A stretch of DNA of 64,000 nt, taken from assembly GCA_022885665.1 (NCBI GenBank), contig JAGQDJ010000260.1, positions 310,001-374,000 of the forward strand. The letters run 5' to 3'. The position numbers and the translations under genes were made by a program. Every line of letters begins with the position of its first letter. Position 1 is the first letter of the stretch. This stretch comes from Triops longicaudatus. Its lineage: Eukaryota; Arthropoda; Branchiopoda; Notostraca; Triopsidae. Positions 38,833 through 53,500 of the stretch are shown one piece after another. The notes under the pieces are model-generated. The model was not told the DNA's origin and ran no database searches. It saw nothing but the letters and a program-made list of their open reading frames with translations.

Positions 38833-41800
38833 TTACTTGAAACTTTTGGCACCTAAAATCGATACAACTAATACTACAACAGTTTCTGCTAAGAGAAACA
38901 GAAGTTTGGGGCAGAACACACTCCAAATAAAGAGGTGATCTTGCAGAAACCATAATAAAGGCAGATAAAAAGTCGCGGGCCATAAACACGACAGAGTTAC
39001 GCCTTGAAGATACCTGAATTTTGAGGGTGTCAATTAGTTCGATTTTTAATACTGGGATAAGTGTAAACTAACATGTTTCGCTTATGGTGAGGGATTACTT
39101 CTGTGCCAGAGACGAGCACCAGTACTGGTCCACCGTATGTAGCACATGCTAATAGACAGCCGACGATTGCTGGATAGTAGTTGGTAAGACCAACGTAGCC
39201 TGAACTAACATCTAAGCGAGCCAAGCTGTTGCAGTAGCCCTGTAATGGCATTTCGAGATTAACGAGTGCACTTTGCCTGCACTTTACCCTAGTTCGAACT
39301 TACCATGTAAAAGTATGACGCCTTCGCCAAGCACCAGTAGGCAACACCTTTCACGAAGTAATTACTCGTCAAGAGTTGCAGGACGTGTTGGTACATGTCG
39401 ATTTGCACGTGGAGCAGGGCAAGTGGCAAGTGCAAGTGAGGCTTCGACAATAACAGAACAAGCAAAAGCCAAACGGAGCTTTTCTTTGTAGCACGAAGCA
39501 GTGATAGCAAGCCGATGCTCACGTATGTAATGTGCGCCTCCCAAAACCCCCTATCAAAACATCATTGGTGTAAAGTCAACCAGAATTTCGTGACTTACGT
39601 AGAAGAAGGATAGAAAAATGGCAGTATTGTTGCACCGATAGCTCCACGGTAAAGATAGCAACCAGAGACAGCTAGGATGACGAAAAATCGCTGAAAATTC
39701 TCCTTCACTTTCACTCGGACACACGCGATTGCTAAGCCCGTGACAGACGCAAGAGAGAGTAGTATGGGGTTCTCTCTTAAAAAATCTTCAACATCCGGTT
39801 CCTGAGCCCATTTGTCTCCTGTTCGCACCCAACTACGAAGCACTCTTTGCAGAACCAACGTTGTAATGCTAAGCAGGATGTAAGGTAAATGACGGGATGT
39901 GCAGTATTTCCGTAGGCCTATAACGAGCGCAATGCCACCCAAAGAGGCTTGTATCCAATACCAAGATTGGTGCTCCTCTTCTACAAAAGACGACGAACCC
40001 AAGCTGAAGCCTTGCAAACAAGGTCCTGCTAAGATTAACCATTCCAGTAAGCGTAGCCGTAGTTGTAGACCCATAATCGCAAGAATAAATGCCTTAAAGG
40101 TACAAATGTTAATGACTGATTTAGAAGTTTACCTTAAACTTACCAACAAAACTAACCCAAAGCCGAGAAATACAATTTGAACGTTTTTCTCAGTGGATTG
40201 CGATGATAGTATTAACTGGAGTTTCCTTGCCCAGGTTAGAAAAAGGTCTTCAATTTCTTCCGTTAAAATTTCGTTGCTAAAAGACTGGGTTTCCAGTATA
40301 TGGACGTACAAACGTACGGCCTCATCGAACTCATTCTTTCCATCTCCTAATGATATAATTTTAGGTAATATGCGAGAAATTAAACAAAAACTTACGTGGG
40401 ACTGTCTGCCCAGTTTGACGTTCATATACCTCGTTCATATGGATCGATAAATAATACAGGCCATACAGTCGTTCAGGAGGGTTTTTTAACTTCAAAATTG
40501 GCCTTAACGGGATACCTAAACTATGCCGTGGCAAAGGTAAACCCAACATGAAACACAAAGACGCAACAGCATCGATTTGAAGAGCTTCAGCCGAGTCAGA
40601 ACTGTAGTCAGAAGACGAGTCAGTTTAAGATAATAAAGCAAGGCAAGTTTATAAGACACAAATCGCTTTCTTCTCTTTGACACGATTTTTATTTACAAAT
40701 CAAAATACAAGCCTCGAATTCAGATCTATTTAAAAAATAAATAAATCTGTTCCCTGACATGGATACAGACCGTTACTTGGGTGCCTGGGGAGACAAAAAC
40801 GTTCTGTGTCTTATTGGGCAAATTCGTACCACTCGGTGCGCTGTGGAAGGAAGAATACCAAAGGGACAGAAGTTTCAGGTAGACTGCTTCCTCCATGACT
40901 ACCTTCCTTGCTCATCCCGTGATCTCCGCACAGAAAAATCGCGGTTGATTTGTCTCCTTGCTGAGTTAAACTTCTATGCACTTTACGAATGACTTCGTCC
41001 ATTTCTTGCAATTTTAGAGGGACTAAGGGACTCGTTGGTCCGCTGAGGTGGCCGATGTGATCTAGCCCCAAATAATGAAAAATCGCGACATTCCAATCAT
41101 TCCTCTCCAGTTCGGCATCAAGCTGGCGCGTCACTTTGAGGTCGATTTCTGTGTAGTCTTGAACGAAAAAAGAAGGTAATCCTTCGCTTCGCTGGAATGT
41201 GGTTGGAAAGAGCTTCACCCAAGTTTCGTCGCCAAAAAATGTTTGGTTAAGACGAAACGCTCTAGACTGCTGAAGAATGTTGTCTTCTTGTAAGGCGTTA
41301 TCACCGTTGACTAGGTTCAGGAAAGTATCGCCGAACCCAGGAATACTTCCCGTTACGAGAGCCTTAAGTCAAACCTTACGTTACAATGCTTTGAATGCTT
41401 TATAACTCATACTTTAATGCGCGGTAGAGTGACAGTTGGACTATGAGCTTGTGCCGGAAGAACACAAGCAAGACCTTCTTCGCGTTTTTTCTGAAGGTAA
41501 GGCATCATATATGGCTTTTTATCAAGAAAGTCAGTTCCCCATGCGTCTATGACAATCCACATTAACTGATCCACACTTGAGGTGTATAAAGAAGTCGAAT
41601 TCAACCTACGAAATAACGTTAATCCAACAGTAATAAGAAATTATATGTACTTGTAACTCCAAAACTTACTCAAATCCCGCAATGGAGGAAGGAAAATTCG
41701 AGACACTTGACTGTAGATTGTCTTTCATGGTCCAAGGTATGAAGCCGAGAAGAAAGCAACAAATCCCGGAAACTTGAAACAATAGATGCCTAAAAGTTAA

Positions 41801-41867
41801 CAATAAACCAATTTTAATTAATTTTGCGAGAAAAATTGTGACCAATTAAATACCACTTGCATGACAT
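38833..41867 (-). CDS. PIGG: GPI ethanolamine phosphate transferase 2
   Basis: ER membrane enzyme (GPI7 family) that adds ethanolamine phosphate to the second mannose of GPI anchors. Exons (complement): 38833..39002, 39053..39239, 39304..39550, 39599..40092, 40144..40346, 40396..40601, 40830..41362, 41413..41605, 41670..41789, 41854..41867; 788 residues (human about 983). The N-terminal signal anchor is followed by the lumenal alkaline-phosphatase-like domain: MWIVIDAWGTDF, AQAHSPTVTLPRIKALVTGSIPGF (nucleophile Thr in PTVT), FGDETWVKLFP, HYLGLDHIGHLSGP and CGDHGMSKEGSHGG. The C-terminal half is multi-membrane-spanning, with GSSSFVEEEHQSWYW, YLYRGAIGA, DVSSGYVGL and HLFIWSVFCPKLLF as in human PIGG. 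It is shorter than human mainly through a reduced cytoplasmic loop. The 14-nt first exon is inferred from phase and a short leader. Tail to tail with USP16/45. Confidence 0.9.
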
Positions 41868-42406
41868 CTTTCTATGGGGCAAATCGCAGACTACGCTGCT
41901 CTTCATCTTTAATTATTTCATTTTTGGTTGCTTGTTATTGGCCGGGTAGGAGGAGTCAGCCACTACCAACGTTTAGATCGGTGTCGATGGCCATTACTAG
42001 AGGTCGCAGCGGAGTAGGCCCATGTGAAGAGGTTTTCGCGCAATGCGGGGTATGGCTGTGTATTGAATCTCATTGTAACAAACCGGATTCTGCTGAACAC
42101 CAACTGCAAGAAATGCACATTATTTTTTTCTTCATTCTCAACGATGTAAAAAGCTACACTGACAAAAACAAGCTTCCGATATAATAAAGATATAACGCGA
42201 TATGGTCACCGCTATACAGCAATAACTTCAGTTAGTTTTTCCGTAGAAGCTAAATGTATTTCAACTGAAAAACAAACAAGCATAAAAGAACAAGCTAGCC
42301 TCTGTTGCTTAATGGCGCGTATTTCTTTACTGACTAACAGACTGTGATCAAATTGCGACTTTGGAATTTTTGGTAACTAAAGGCAAAACGAAAAGAGAGC
42401 TGCTTT
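41868..42406. other. spacer between PIGG and ACAT2
   Basis: About 0.54 kb holding the PIGG promoter and ACAT2 3' end. No gene, repeat or clear motif recognised. Confidence 0.4.
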
Positions 42407-44378
<1,972 letters not shown>

Positions 44379-44567
44379 GTTTTATGTACAGTACAATCAA
44401 CACCAAACCCTCCAAACAAACCTTCACAACCACGTTGTTTACTGTGTTTACGAGATTCGTTCCGCAGTTGGTATCGAAAACTCTTTCAGTATCGCATCGG
44501 AAATAAAGTATCGCTAGTCTTGCCAGCAATACTCCTGTTTGTGTCATATCGATTCAGTGCAGTGAAA
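44379..44567. promoter_or_regulatory. short bidirectional promoter, ACAT2 / ensconsin
   Basis: Only 189 bp separate the two start codons, so promoters and 5' untranslated regions of both must fit here or overlap. No TATA box is seen; a GTGCAGTGAAA sequence lies directly before the ensconsin ATG. Confidence 0.5.
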
Positions 44568-47500
44568 ATGGCGGACGACGTCGAGAATCGTGCTGTTGGT
44601 GGCCCAAATGAAGGCAAGTTTTTCTTAGTTCATATGCATGCCAGTTCTTCTTATTTTTGTTTTAAGAAAGAAGATTATCCAAGATACGCTTGTAGTTCGT
44701 TTCCAAGCTTTTTGTGTGATACAAAGTGTTTTACGAAAAGGTTTTCTGGAACGGTGTCCTCAGCGAGCCCTGCCCTGTTCACTTGGCTCGTCTTCAATAT
44801 TTTCCTAAGATTAATTCACTATTGTCGGCTTTTGTGTTGCTAGCATTATGGCAGTTACATTAGTTCTCCTTGCCAAATTTCAACATGGCCGCTGCAGGTA
44901 ACCCAAACTATAGAGCCTTTTCAGTTTTATTCAAGTGTCCATGGCCAGCTGCGGCTGTGTCCTGTTGCTTATTTTGCTTATATCCAGGCTATATCTCTGT
45001 GTATGGTTGGCCTGTCTTTTGATGTTCACGGTGCACAACGTCCGGTCGTAATTATTTGTGCGAGTTCCCCACCCGAACTCCAGCCCAATTAGTAGTTTTC
45101 CGCTATCTATACCCCAGAAGTGGATTCTTCTCATTCTTCACCACCTGATACCTCTTTAGGGCCGAATTACTTAGGAAGTTGCTTGGTCAGTTTCTCATTT
45201 AGTATGCTACTGAGACACTTGACCTCTGGCTTATGTACGAAAAGCTAGCCAACATTTATCAAGTTAACTTTTGGACTGTTCCGTCAATGGACAAAAGTTT
45301 TACCGAGTATTACGTTGACATTGACACTCTAGATAAAAAAAAATCTTTTATCGAAAGTATGATCTGTTTAACAAAAACGCTGAACCGTGTTTAGAAGTCG
45401 TACGAATGAAGAGAACAAGTGATAAAAAAGAATAACTCGAACTCATTTTTTAGAATAGTAATAGTTTTATTTTGCCCATTCTTAAGAACAAGATAAGGTT
45501 GTTGCCTTCTGGAGTCTCAACTTTTTCAAGGAAAGAGAGCGACAATTCTCGCATTCCGTATTACCTTGCCTTGCCATAGGGGCCGTCTTCACAAGGACAT
45601 AGGTTTAACGCCTGTTTTCCCAGTAAGCAAAACTTTAAAACCAAATTAACTCAAAGTCCGAACTGGGGCGTGAGGAAAGAAAACAAATTTTCCTTTTTTT
45701 TCTACTCCAGGGAATTCTTTTCACTTCGGACACGTTTCGGCTTTCGTTTTTCCCGAAAAACCGCAGTGACATTCTCTGGTCTTGAACCAAGAGTAGATTA
45801 GAAATAATGGACCTTCCATATGTTTGAAAGCTTGTTAATGGAAGGAGGCGAGTCATCTCGCGTGGTAAGATGTGTTAGTGTACTTCTGAAGCTATTTATA
45901 GCAGCACACAGCCGTTTTGCACGGCCAACAGAATGCATCGCAAGCCGTCGATAGCCCTGAGTGCTTTTTGTACGGTGGATTTAAGAAACAGAAACTAGGT
46001 GATTCGGAAACAAGCGCCTTTGTAAGGTCCCGTTATCTTAACTGGTGCTGACAGGGAGCTGCGTATAAGGGCTTGATTGAGTAAAAACACAACAACTCAC
46101 CTGGTGGCATTGATCCGTGCCATGTTGCGTTGTATTATTGACATTGCAATCGGTTGTCGACCGTGACGTCATGCCTGGTTGAGACAAGTGACGCCATGCC
46201 TATTTCATTCTGAAAATTGGGCACCAGAAACGACCTCTTCTTTCTCGGCTTTCTTTCTTGGCTGCGATCCCAGTCAAGTCGAGCAATTTATCGAACTTGA
46301 AGCTAATTTAGCTTCAACAGGAACTGTCACCTTCCCCTTTCATTCGAAGATGCTCGTCCCCTGAAATCAGACCTACGGACGAAAAGATAAAAGTTGAAGG
46401 TTCAAGTTGCGCTCAAGTGCCAGTTAAAGCGTCGGGCCGGTAATTACTTTAATTACTGTTTATGCATTCAAGGGCAGGCGACCAGGCTTGGGTTTCAAAG
46501 GTGCGTCACAACGTCAGTTCCATTATTGATCCAGGAAGAGCTAAAGTCAGGGTGACAGGGAGGTTTTCGATTTTGAAGGGTATGAAGGGTTTCGTTTTCT
46601 TGACAAATGCTTGTCCAGTACAATGAAGGGCGTAGGTAGGGGGTTATTAACCCTAGCTTAACTTGAAAGTAAAGCCTCGACTTCCGATTGTGGTCTCATC
46701 GGCAAAATTCACCGTAATTTCGATTCGTGGCAGACTCAAATCGGTTTACCCAATGGCGCAATGGGAAATTAGGTACATTGTTGCGAAAAATTATAACACG
46801 GCCGTAGCTGAAAGTGACGTACTCTTCCGCATAGACATACATATTTTGGTTCTGGAAAGTGAAATTGCGAAGCACCAATTCGCTGGAGTCATGACGTAGC
46901 GAGCATTTAACATCTGTTATTTGCCATATTCTTTAAAGGCTTCCAGCAACGAGAGCAATTTAAAAATTGCTCATATATCACCGGTAACCGTTCATAGGGT
47001 ACGTACAATTAAAATGGGATTTTTAACTATTTTTTAATTCAGTAAGAATAAACTTTCTGAGAACGCATCCCTGTGTAAAACATGACTCATTTTACGCGTG
47101 GTTTTCGCGGAAACGGTCTACCGTGCACCTGTATATATTTTTCGCTACGAACGTTATTTCGTTATAAACGTCATCCACAGTACAGCTTTCTCCAATAGAA
47201 ACTTTCATTGTTACCCAGCCTTTAAAACGGAGCTGTTTGCCTCTTCCCTTTTTTATATCGATTACTGTATTGAAGATAACTCGATTACTGAACGATTATA
47301 GTTGACCCAGACCATAAGAATGCGTCTGGTTCATTTTCATTGTCAAGTAAAGGGAAGTTTTGGTACAAACCATAATTGGAGTTTCTTGTCTTCGCGTCAA
47401 CAGTAACATCGTAATAAAGGACCCATTGGGGAATACGTTACTGAAAATTTGCGGTATATGCTCCTTATTTAACACGTGTAGGGAGGGCGTTAGTAGTGCG

Positions 47501-50500
47501 GAAATGGGCGTTAAGCTCGGTTTCGGAAATTGACTTACATCATGTAACGTTCTTTTACCTGCGTGGTTACCTTTTCCGTTGCTGCGACGCTGCGTTGAAT
47601 TAGAGCTTTTAGGAAGAGGCGGTTTATTTGGAAAGAGGTTAGCAATGAGCTGGATTTTTACCATTTAAGGATCCGTAGAATCAGATAGCACGGAAAGAGC
47701 GTGGCGTGAGGGCACATGAGACGCGCACCGGTGTTAAGGGTGTCGCCCAAATTTGCTTCAAGGTGTAGGTCAGAGTCATCAGCATTATTTCTCCCCCCCC
47801 CTTTCCTTCTTTTTTTCTCGAATGCTCGTGGTGCGGAGGTTACAGAAAGCTTTCTGTTTTGTTTTGGGTTTAACGTTGGTATTAGGGTAAGCACAATAGG
47901 CATGCGGACTGACGAATCAAGTTGGCGAGAAGCCCAGTTAGTAAGTGGGCGTCAGACGCCGTTGTTGGTGTATGCTCCTCGTCCATGACGTAACCGAAAG
48001 GATGGTAAAAGGATCTTTACTGCAGCTTTGGCCCAGTGTGCTTTTTGTGATTACGAAAAATTAAGTTTTTCGAGTTGCTCGTGTCGTGTAGGATTGGTAA
48101 GACGCTGCAGTTGCGGTTAGAAATATTGATTAACCAATCCACCAAGTCTCTTGAACAAAGTGAACCCAAGCGGGACAATATTTCCTCTGGTTGCTAACTT
48201 TTAAAATCTTTGAATTAGTACCTAGAAAAAGAATTTTTGAAATGAAAATGTATTTGAAACATCAACCTGTGCTAGATTTAGTAACAGCTTGCTTGTAGAT
48301 TAGGGTTTGTTTACAGAAAAGGGGGATCGGTAGTTTGAAAGTTCAGTCGTGAGTAAGCTAGTATTTTTTTTCTCTACTTTTTTCTTGCTTTTGGAGTTTC
48401 CAGTGGCTTTGTTCGTAGGAAAACGTCAGATGCCCGTTTTGGTATTTTTGTTTATTGTAAACAATATTATATTTCTACAATTCTTTATTTTTCTATTGTT
48501 AGTTCAGTTTTTTTTCTCTTAACCGCAAATATTTTAACTGTTATAAGTTTTGTCTTGTTCACACGAAACCTGTGAAGAATACCGGTCTCAGTTTTAAATT
48601 TTACTCGTCTCAAATATTCAAATTTTATGAAATATTTCACCTTTTGAATAATAGATGACTTTCCCGAACAAGTTTTACAAGTTCACAGAAAAGAACTTGA
48701 ATACCTCCGAAGAAAAGCGTATCGCAGGTAAATGAGATCGTTGACAAATATAGGGCATGAAAAGAAAAGATTGTGAACCATATCTCGAATCCGTTATCGT
48801 GTCCCAGTTGTGCAGAATCACGAAACTTTTGCATAAACAGCAAAAAAAGGTGCATTTTGCGTGTACATTTTTTGACGCATTGACTCCTTTTGTTAGAAAC
48901 CGAAGTTTCCTGGTTCAGCAGTGTCTAAAGCCATTTTTTAGTCTTCGAGTGTCAAGGGACAATAGAGAGAAAATGCAATGTTTTTTTATATATAAATTGT
49001 TCCTCGCCACTCGAGTCCTGGTGGCAATAATAATGGATGTTGCCGCAGTTCGTTCAACCAAACAGGCCTTTTTCAGGTTGGAAATATCCCTCAAGGCTCG
49101 TGGGGATCATCTGTGGTCATCCAAAGGCCCCTAAAGACGGTTTTTCACTGTTGCGGACCGGCGAACGGACAGACCGTGAGTTCTCTCCCCCACAAAGCCG
49201 CCACAAAGGTCTTTCTTGAGGGAGTCACAGCAGTCACTGCTTGCAGGTTGAGCTTGGTGGATTGGTTGCTCCTTGTTTCGCGTCATTCAAATGGAGTTCT
49301 CGCATTAGGTGCTTGGAGTTATTCAAACGATACCAGACTTTCATGTGTTGTTACAAGTCAATTGTCACTTGTCTCAATTCCTCGCACTGGTCGAGCATTT
49401 TGGCTCGTTTTTGCCGCACTGCGAAAAGGATTTGTACACAATAATTCGTTGTTGTGAACGCAAAAATGGCAGGATTTGTCATAGGGCCGCGCGCCCATAG
49501 TTTCGACCTGCGATCGTTCAGCAACAATACGACGTGTTCCAGTGCCGCTGATCGTGGTTGCTGGTCCCCAGCGACCTGGCATTTGTGGACAGTCCAAGAC
49601 GTGTTAGATGACGTGGATCAGTTACTGTTATTACCCGAACGTGCGTTGTCTATGGACTCGGGGTGGCTGCAGGCCGATTTGGCGGAATTGAAGATCAAAA
49701 CGGATGAGCCTGTTTTACTGAAACGAACGGGTTCTTTGTTGAATCACCCAACAAGTGCGAATCCTGATCCCAGTCAAATCCCCAGAGGGCGTTGCAGAAG
49801 TACGAGCACGCACGCTCCTAGTAAATTAAATGTGCGAACGGCTGGGCGAGGCAATGTGTGGCTTTGTAAGTTTTTTTTTTCGTTCTTTTTCTTTCGTTAA
49901 GCAGCTTGTTTGAAGCGAAGACGGTTTCGCAGTAATGATGTGTAAGTAAAGCGTGTTCGATGGTAAACGTGTCGTTTGGGATGTTGACAGCGAGTGTTTT
50001 TCGTGTGTTGGGTGTGAAGATTGTTTATTCTGCAGCGTGAAACAAAGCGGCTTATCATTGTTTCCGAGGAGTGGTTTTGTCCTTGCAGGAGTATTGATGC
50101 GCTTTAGGGCCAAAGTTTGGTTTCATGCAATGGCGTCACGCCAAAGATCAATGATGGATCGCTTCCTGCAAGTAAACAGACAGAGAATATTCTTGAGTAT
50201 ATGTTGCTTGCCGTAAAGAACGAAAAACAAGAGGCTCATAGCAAAATTGTATTATAGTTTTTTATGATGGAAAAGGCGCTGAACAGGAAAGTTTTTGAGG
50301 TTTAAGTTGTTGGGAATATCTTACGCTTGACTTAACGATTACGTTTGCACATTTTCTGACCAACGTTGGCCTATCGTAACGGGATGTTTGGCATTGTCCA
50401 AGCCTAAAACACGCCTGTTGGATTAAGCCTGCCTATACCGTTATGTGGTGCGCAAAATTGTATTGACACCACGGGTGGCGTGGTGAAGCCTGTCGAGTGT

Positions 50501-53500
50501 TATTTTCAGAACTTTCTGGCTCATTTGGAGGAATTTGCATAAAGTTTTAAAGACCTTGTGTAACAAGGGATAGCAGACACGGTGTACCTTTGCAAGAATT
50601 TCCTGAAGCTTTTAGAAAGTTAAGTATTTACTTGTCGATTGAAATACCGTGAATCTTAAAAAGGAGGAACTAATGTTGAGGCAGTGTAACCGAAATAAAT
50701 GAATAAATAAAAAACAAAATAAATTAAAAAATAAATAGGAAAAATCATAACCCTTTCGATTCTGGAAGAAGTGTTTCTTGGAAGGGAATTTTACATACGA
50801 ACGGGCAACGACCGCGATAAAGCAACGGATACAGTTCGGTGCATTCTTGGACGTTCGATATGTTCCCGGTCAGCAATCATGCCTTACGTCCTTATGCTTT
50901 ACCACTTGCGTCTTTTTCCTGGACAAAGTGGAGATCGCAGAAGTCTTCCGATTTTCTTATGGGTTTTGTGGTTCTTGAGGAATGGCCTGATCCGGTTTGC
51001 TTGCCTTTTGAGTGGAGTTTTGTCATAACCGTCTTTCACTTCAAATTCGACGCATAGTAGCTTACACCAAAGAAAAAATTCCTATTGAGATATGTCTGAG
51101 AATTGTCGATATCACTTATCTTCTCAAGTCGCGTGGCTTTTAGGCTAAGTAAGAGTAGATAGAAAATCTTGATTTTACTTTACAGACACTGATTGGTTGC
51201 AAGCTTTGGAAACTTCAGTAATGGGTTCAATGGAGTGGATGGATGAAATTTGCTAAAGCATTTTCATCCTGTCGTGGTATTTCAAGTTGAAAAGACAAAT
51301 GAGGCTGTGTTTTGGAGGGATAAAAATGAGTTAATTAAGAGTATTTTGGTTGCATTTGTGTTAGCTTTTATTTGTACTTTTTGTGGTTTAAACCGGCTTG
51401 CTATCGTGAATAAATTATTACACGGGTCTTTGTACAGGCCGTCGCAATTTACACTGGTTTGCAGAAGTGGAGGACATTTGGACAGTGAAATTCATGGGTA
51501 ATTGTAGCACTCGAGTAGGGTTTTTCTCTTGTGGCAAGAAAAGTAGAACTTGGCAATGGGTTTGAAAGATTGGGGAAGTGTGACGAATGGATGGCGAATA
51601 GTTGTAGTATGCCTTGAATTAGTTATGCAAAGCATGACCGGCTGAAAGTGTCGATTTTTGAGTGTTTTTTTGCTGTGGTAATTTTTTTGTAGGAATCGTG
51701 TTGTTGAGATGTCATTAACGAAAAGTAATGATACGGATCGATAGTTTTTTGGCAGCTGAGTTGAAGCATGACTCACGTAATCAGAAAGTATCTAATGGAT
51801 ATTGTTTTTCTTTTATTCGGTGCTTTTACCTTGCCACAGGGCGTGAAGGAGCGCAAAATAAGCAGCGCGAGGAAAAAGTCCGTACTATGCGCGAACGGCA
51901 AGCGGAAGAGCGACAAAAGAAACTCGAAGAGCTCAAGCAACATGTAAGAGAGTTTATAAGCCTGGCTGAAAAACTTGAATTATCGGTACTTTTTCATCCC
52001 AGGCTCAAGCTACGCAGAAATTCCGCGAGCAGCAAGAAGAAGAACGCCGAAAACGCGCCGAGGAACAGCGCTTGCGGGACGCAGAGAGGCGTTCGTTAGT
52101 GGAAGAACGTAAACGCATTTTATGGGAAGTCGAACGCGAACGTAGGGAATCGATCTTACGCAAAAATCAGGTACAACATAATAATCTTTTATTTTTTTGT
52201 GTGTGAGGAGAGAAAGGTGGTTGGGCCTAATCGCTTTTAGGCCACGAGAATGATTGACTCAGTAATTGTTCTTTGGAATCGTTTTCTCCAGGAGCGTGAG
52301 TCGCGTTTGGATGGCAGCAAGCGCCGTAATGAAAGTTCCCACGTCTTTGCTTTCGGCAGCTCCACTCCCAGAATGCTGGAATCTGGCACAGAATCCTTGT
52401 CAGCTTACTGGAGTGCTCGAAGGTATTGTGATTGTAACACAACCTTTAATTACGAATTGTAGCTTTGGAACGCTTTGTTGAATTTGGGACGAAATTTCTC
52501 AATTTTACAAAAATAAAAAAAAAAACAAAAACAAAAAACGAACCATTCACGTACCGATTTGGTCATTCGTTTCAGGGCCACATCAACGACCAATGTTATG
52601 TCTACGTCCGCTTATGCCGGTCGTACGTCAGTCGAACGCGACGTCACTGAAGACGGCGCTATTACGAAACGAGCGACTTCTGTCTTTGCATTGGACAAAA
52701 ACCCGGACGGTGAGTAGTATTTATTGTCTTTTTCTATACCTTTTCTGTTGGCTATTTCCATGCGTTGAAAATAGCGTAGAAACTTTATGACATACCTGTG
52801 GGTACACAGTTTCTTATATATTTTCCTTTGCTGGGGTGTTTTCTTTCTTTTCATTTTTTGTTCTTGTTTTTGCTTCGGGAATATTTTTCTGGTCGGGTAT
52901 TATCCATCACACAGGGTCCATACCTCCTTTACAAACCCTCTCCACTTCCATGTATCAGGTCCTTCATTGGGAGAATGATGAACCCTATCCTAAACCTGTA
53001 AGAGCGACAGATCCATCTTATTCCCCGCCCCTTGTTTCTGTCCAACCTACTTCTGATTCTTCTTCTGACATGTACTCGGTGGAGCGTGGCGGTGGGTGTT
53101 CGCCTCTGCCAGGAATGCTAACTATGCAGGGATGGTATTCGCGGGTTGGAGGTGAGTGGTTCAGGTTAAACGACCAACCAAGTTTGCTCGACAAACTTTT
53201 TGGATTGACTTAACATTCAAAAGTCAAGGTAAAGTGACGCTCGTTAAAGTGCAAAAGTTTGTACAGTACTACGAATCACACAGTGGTGCACTTAGCCCTG
53301 TTTTTTCAACTTCGGGTAGATTTTGGTTTGTGTAAGTGTTTCTGAAGTACCAAACTCGACGTAGCAGATGCTAGGTTCATTCGGATTACCGGCAACGTTA
53401 CAGTAAAGGACCAAGCTATTAGTACTTTATTCTGTCTGGTATACAAAAGTGTCGTAATTAAGTAACGATTTATGAACAAAAATCTTAAAACTACACAGGA

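Noticed and set aside
41861..42184. 107-codon plus-strand frame beside PIGG
   Set aside because: Overlaps the PIGG first exon antisense, no protein-like features.
52510..52540. Poly-A and AAAAAC run
   Set aside because: Simple low-complexity tract inside an ensconsin intron, not a retroposed tail with a body.
53152..53213. Read-through of the ensconsin exon ending at 53151
   Set aside because: The downstream exon at 54710 is joined in phase and continues the Ser-rich MAP7 middle region; read-through adds a short unrelated tail.
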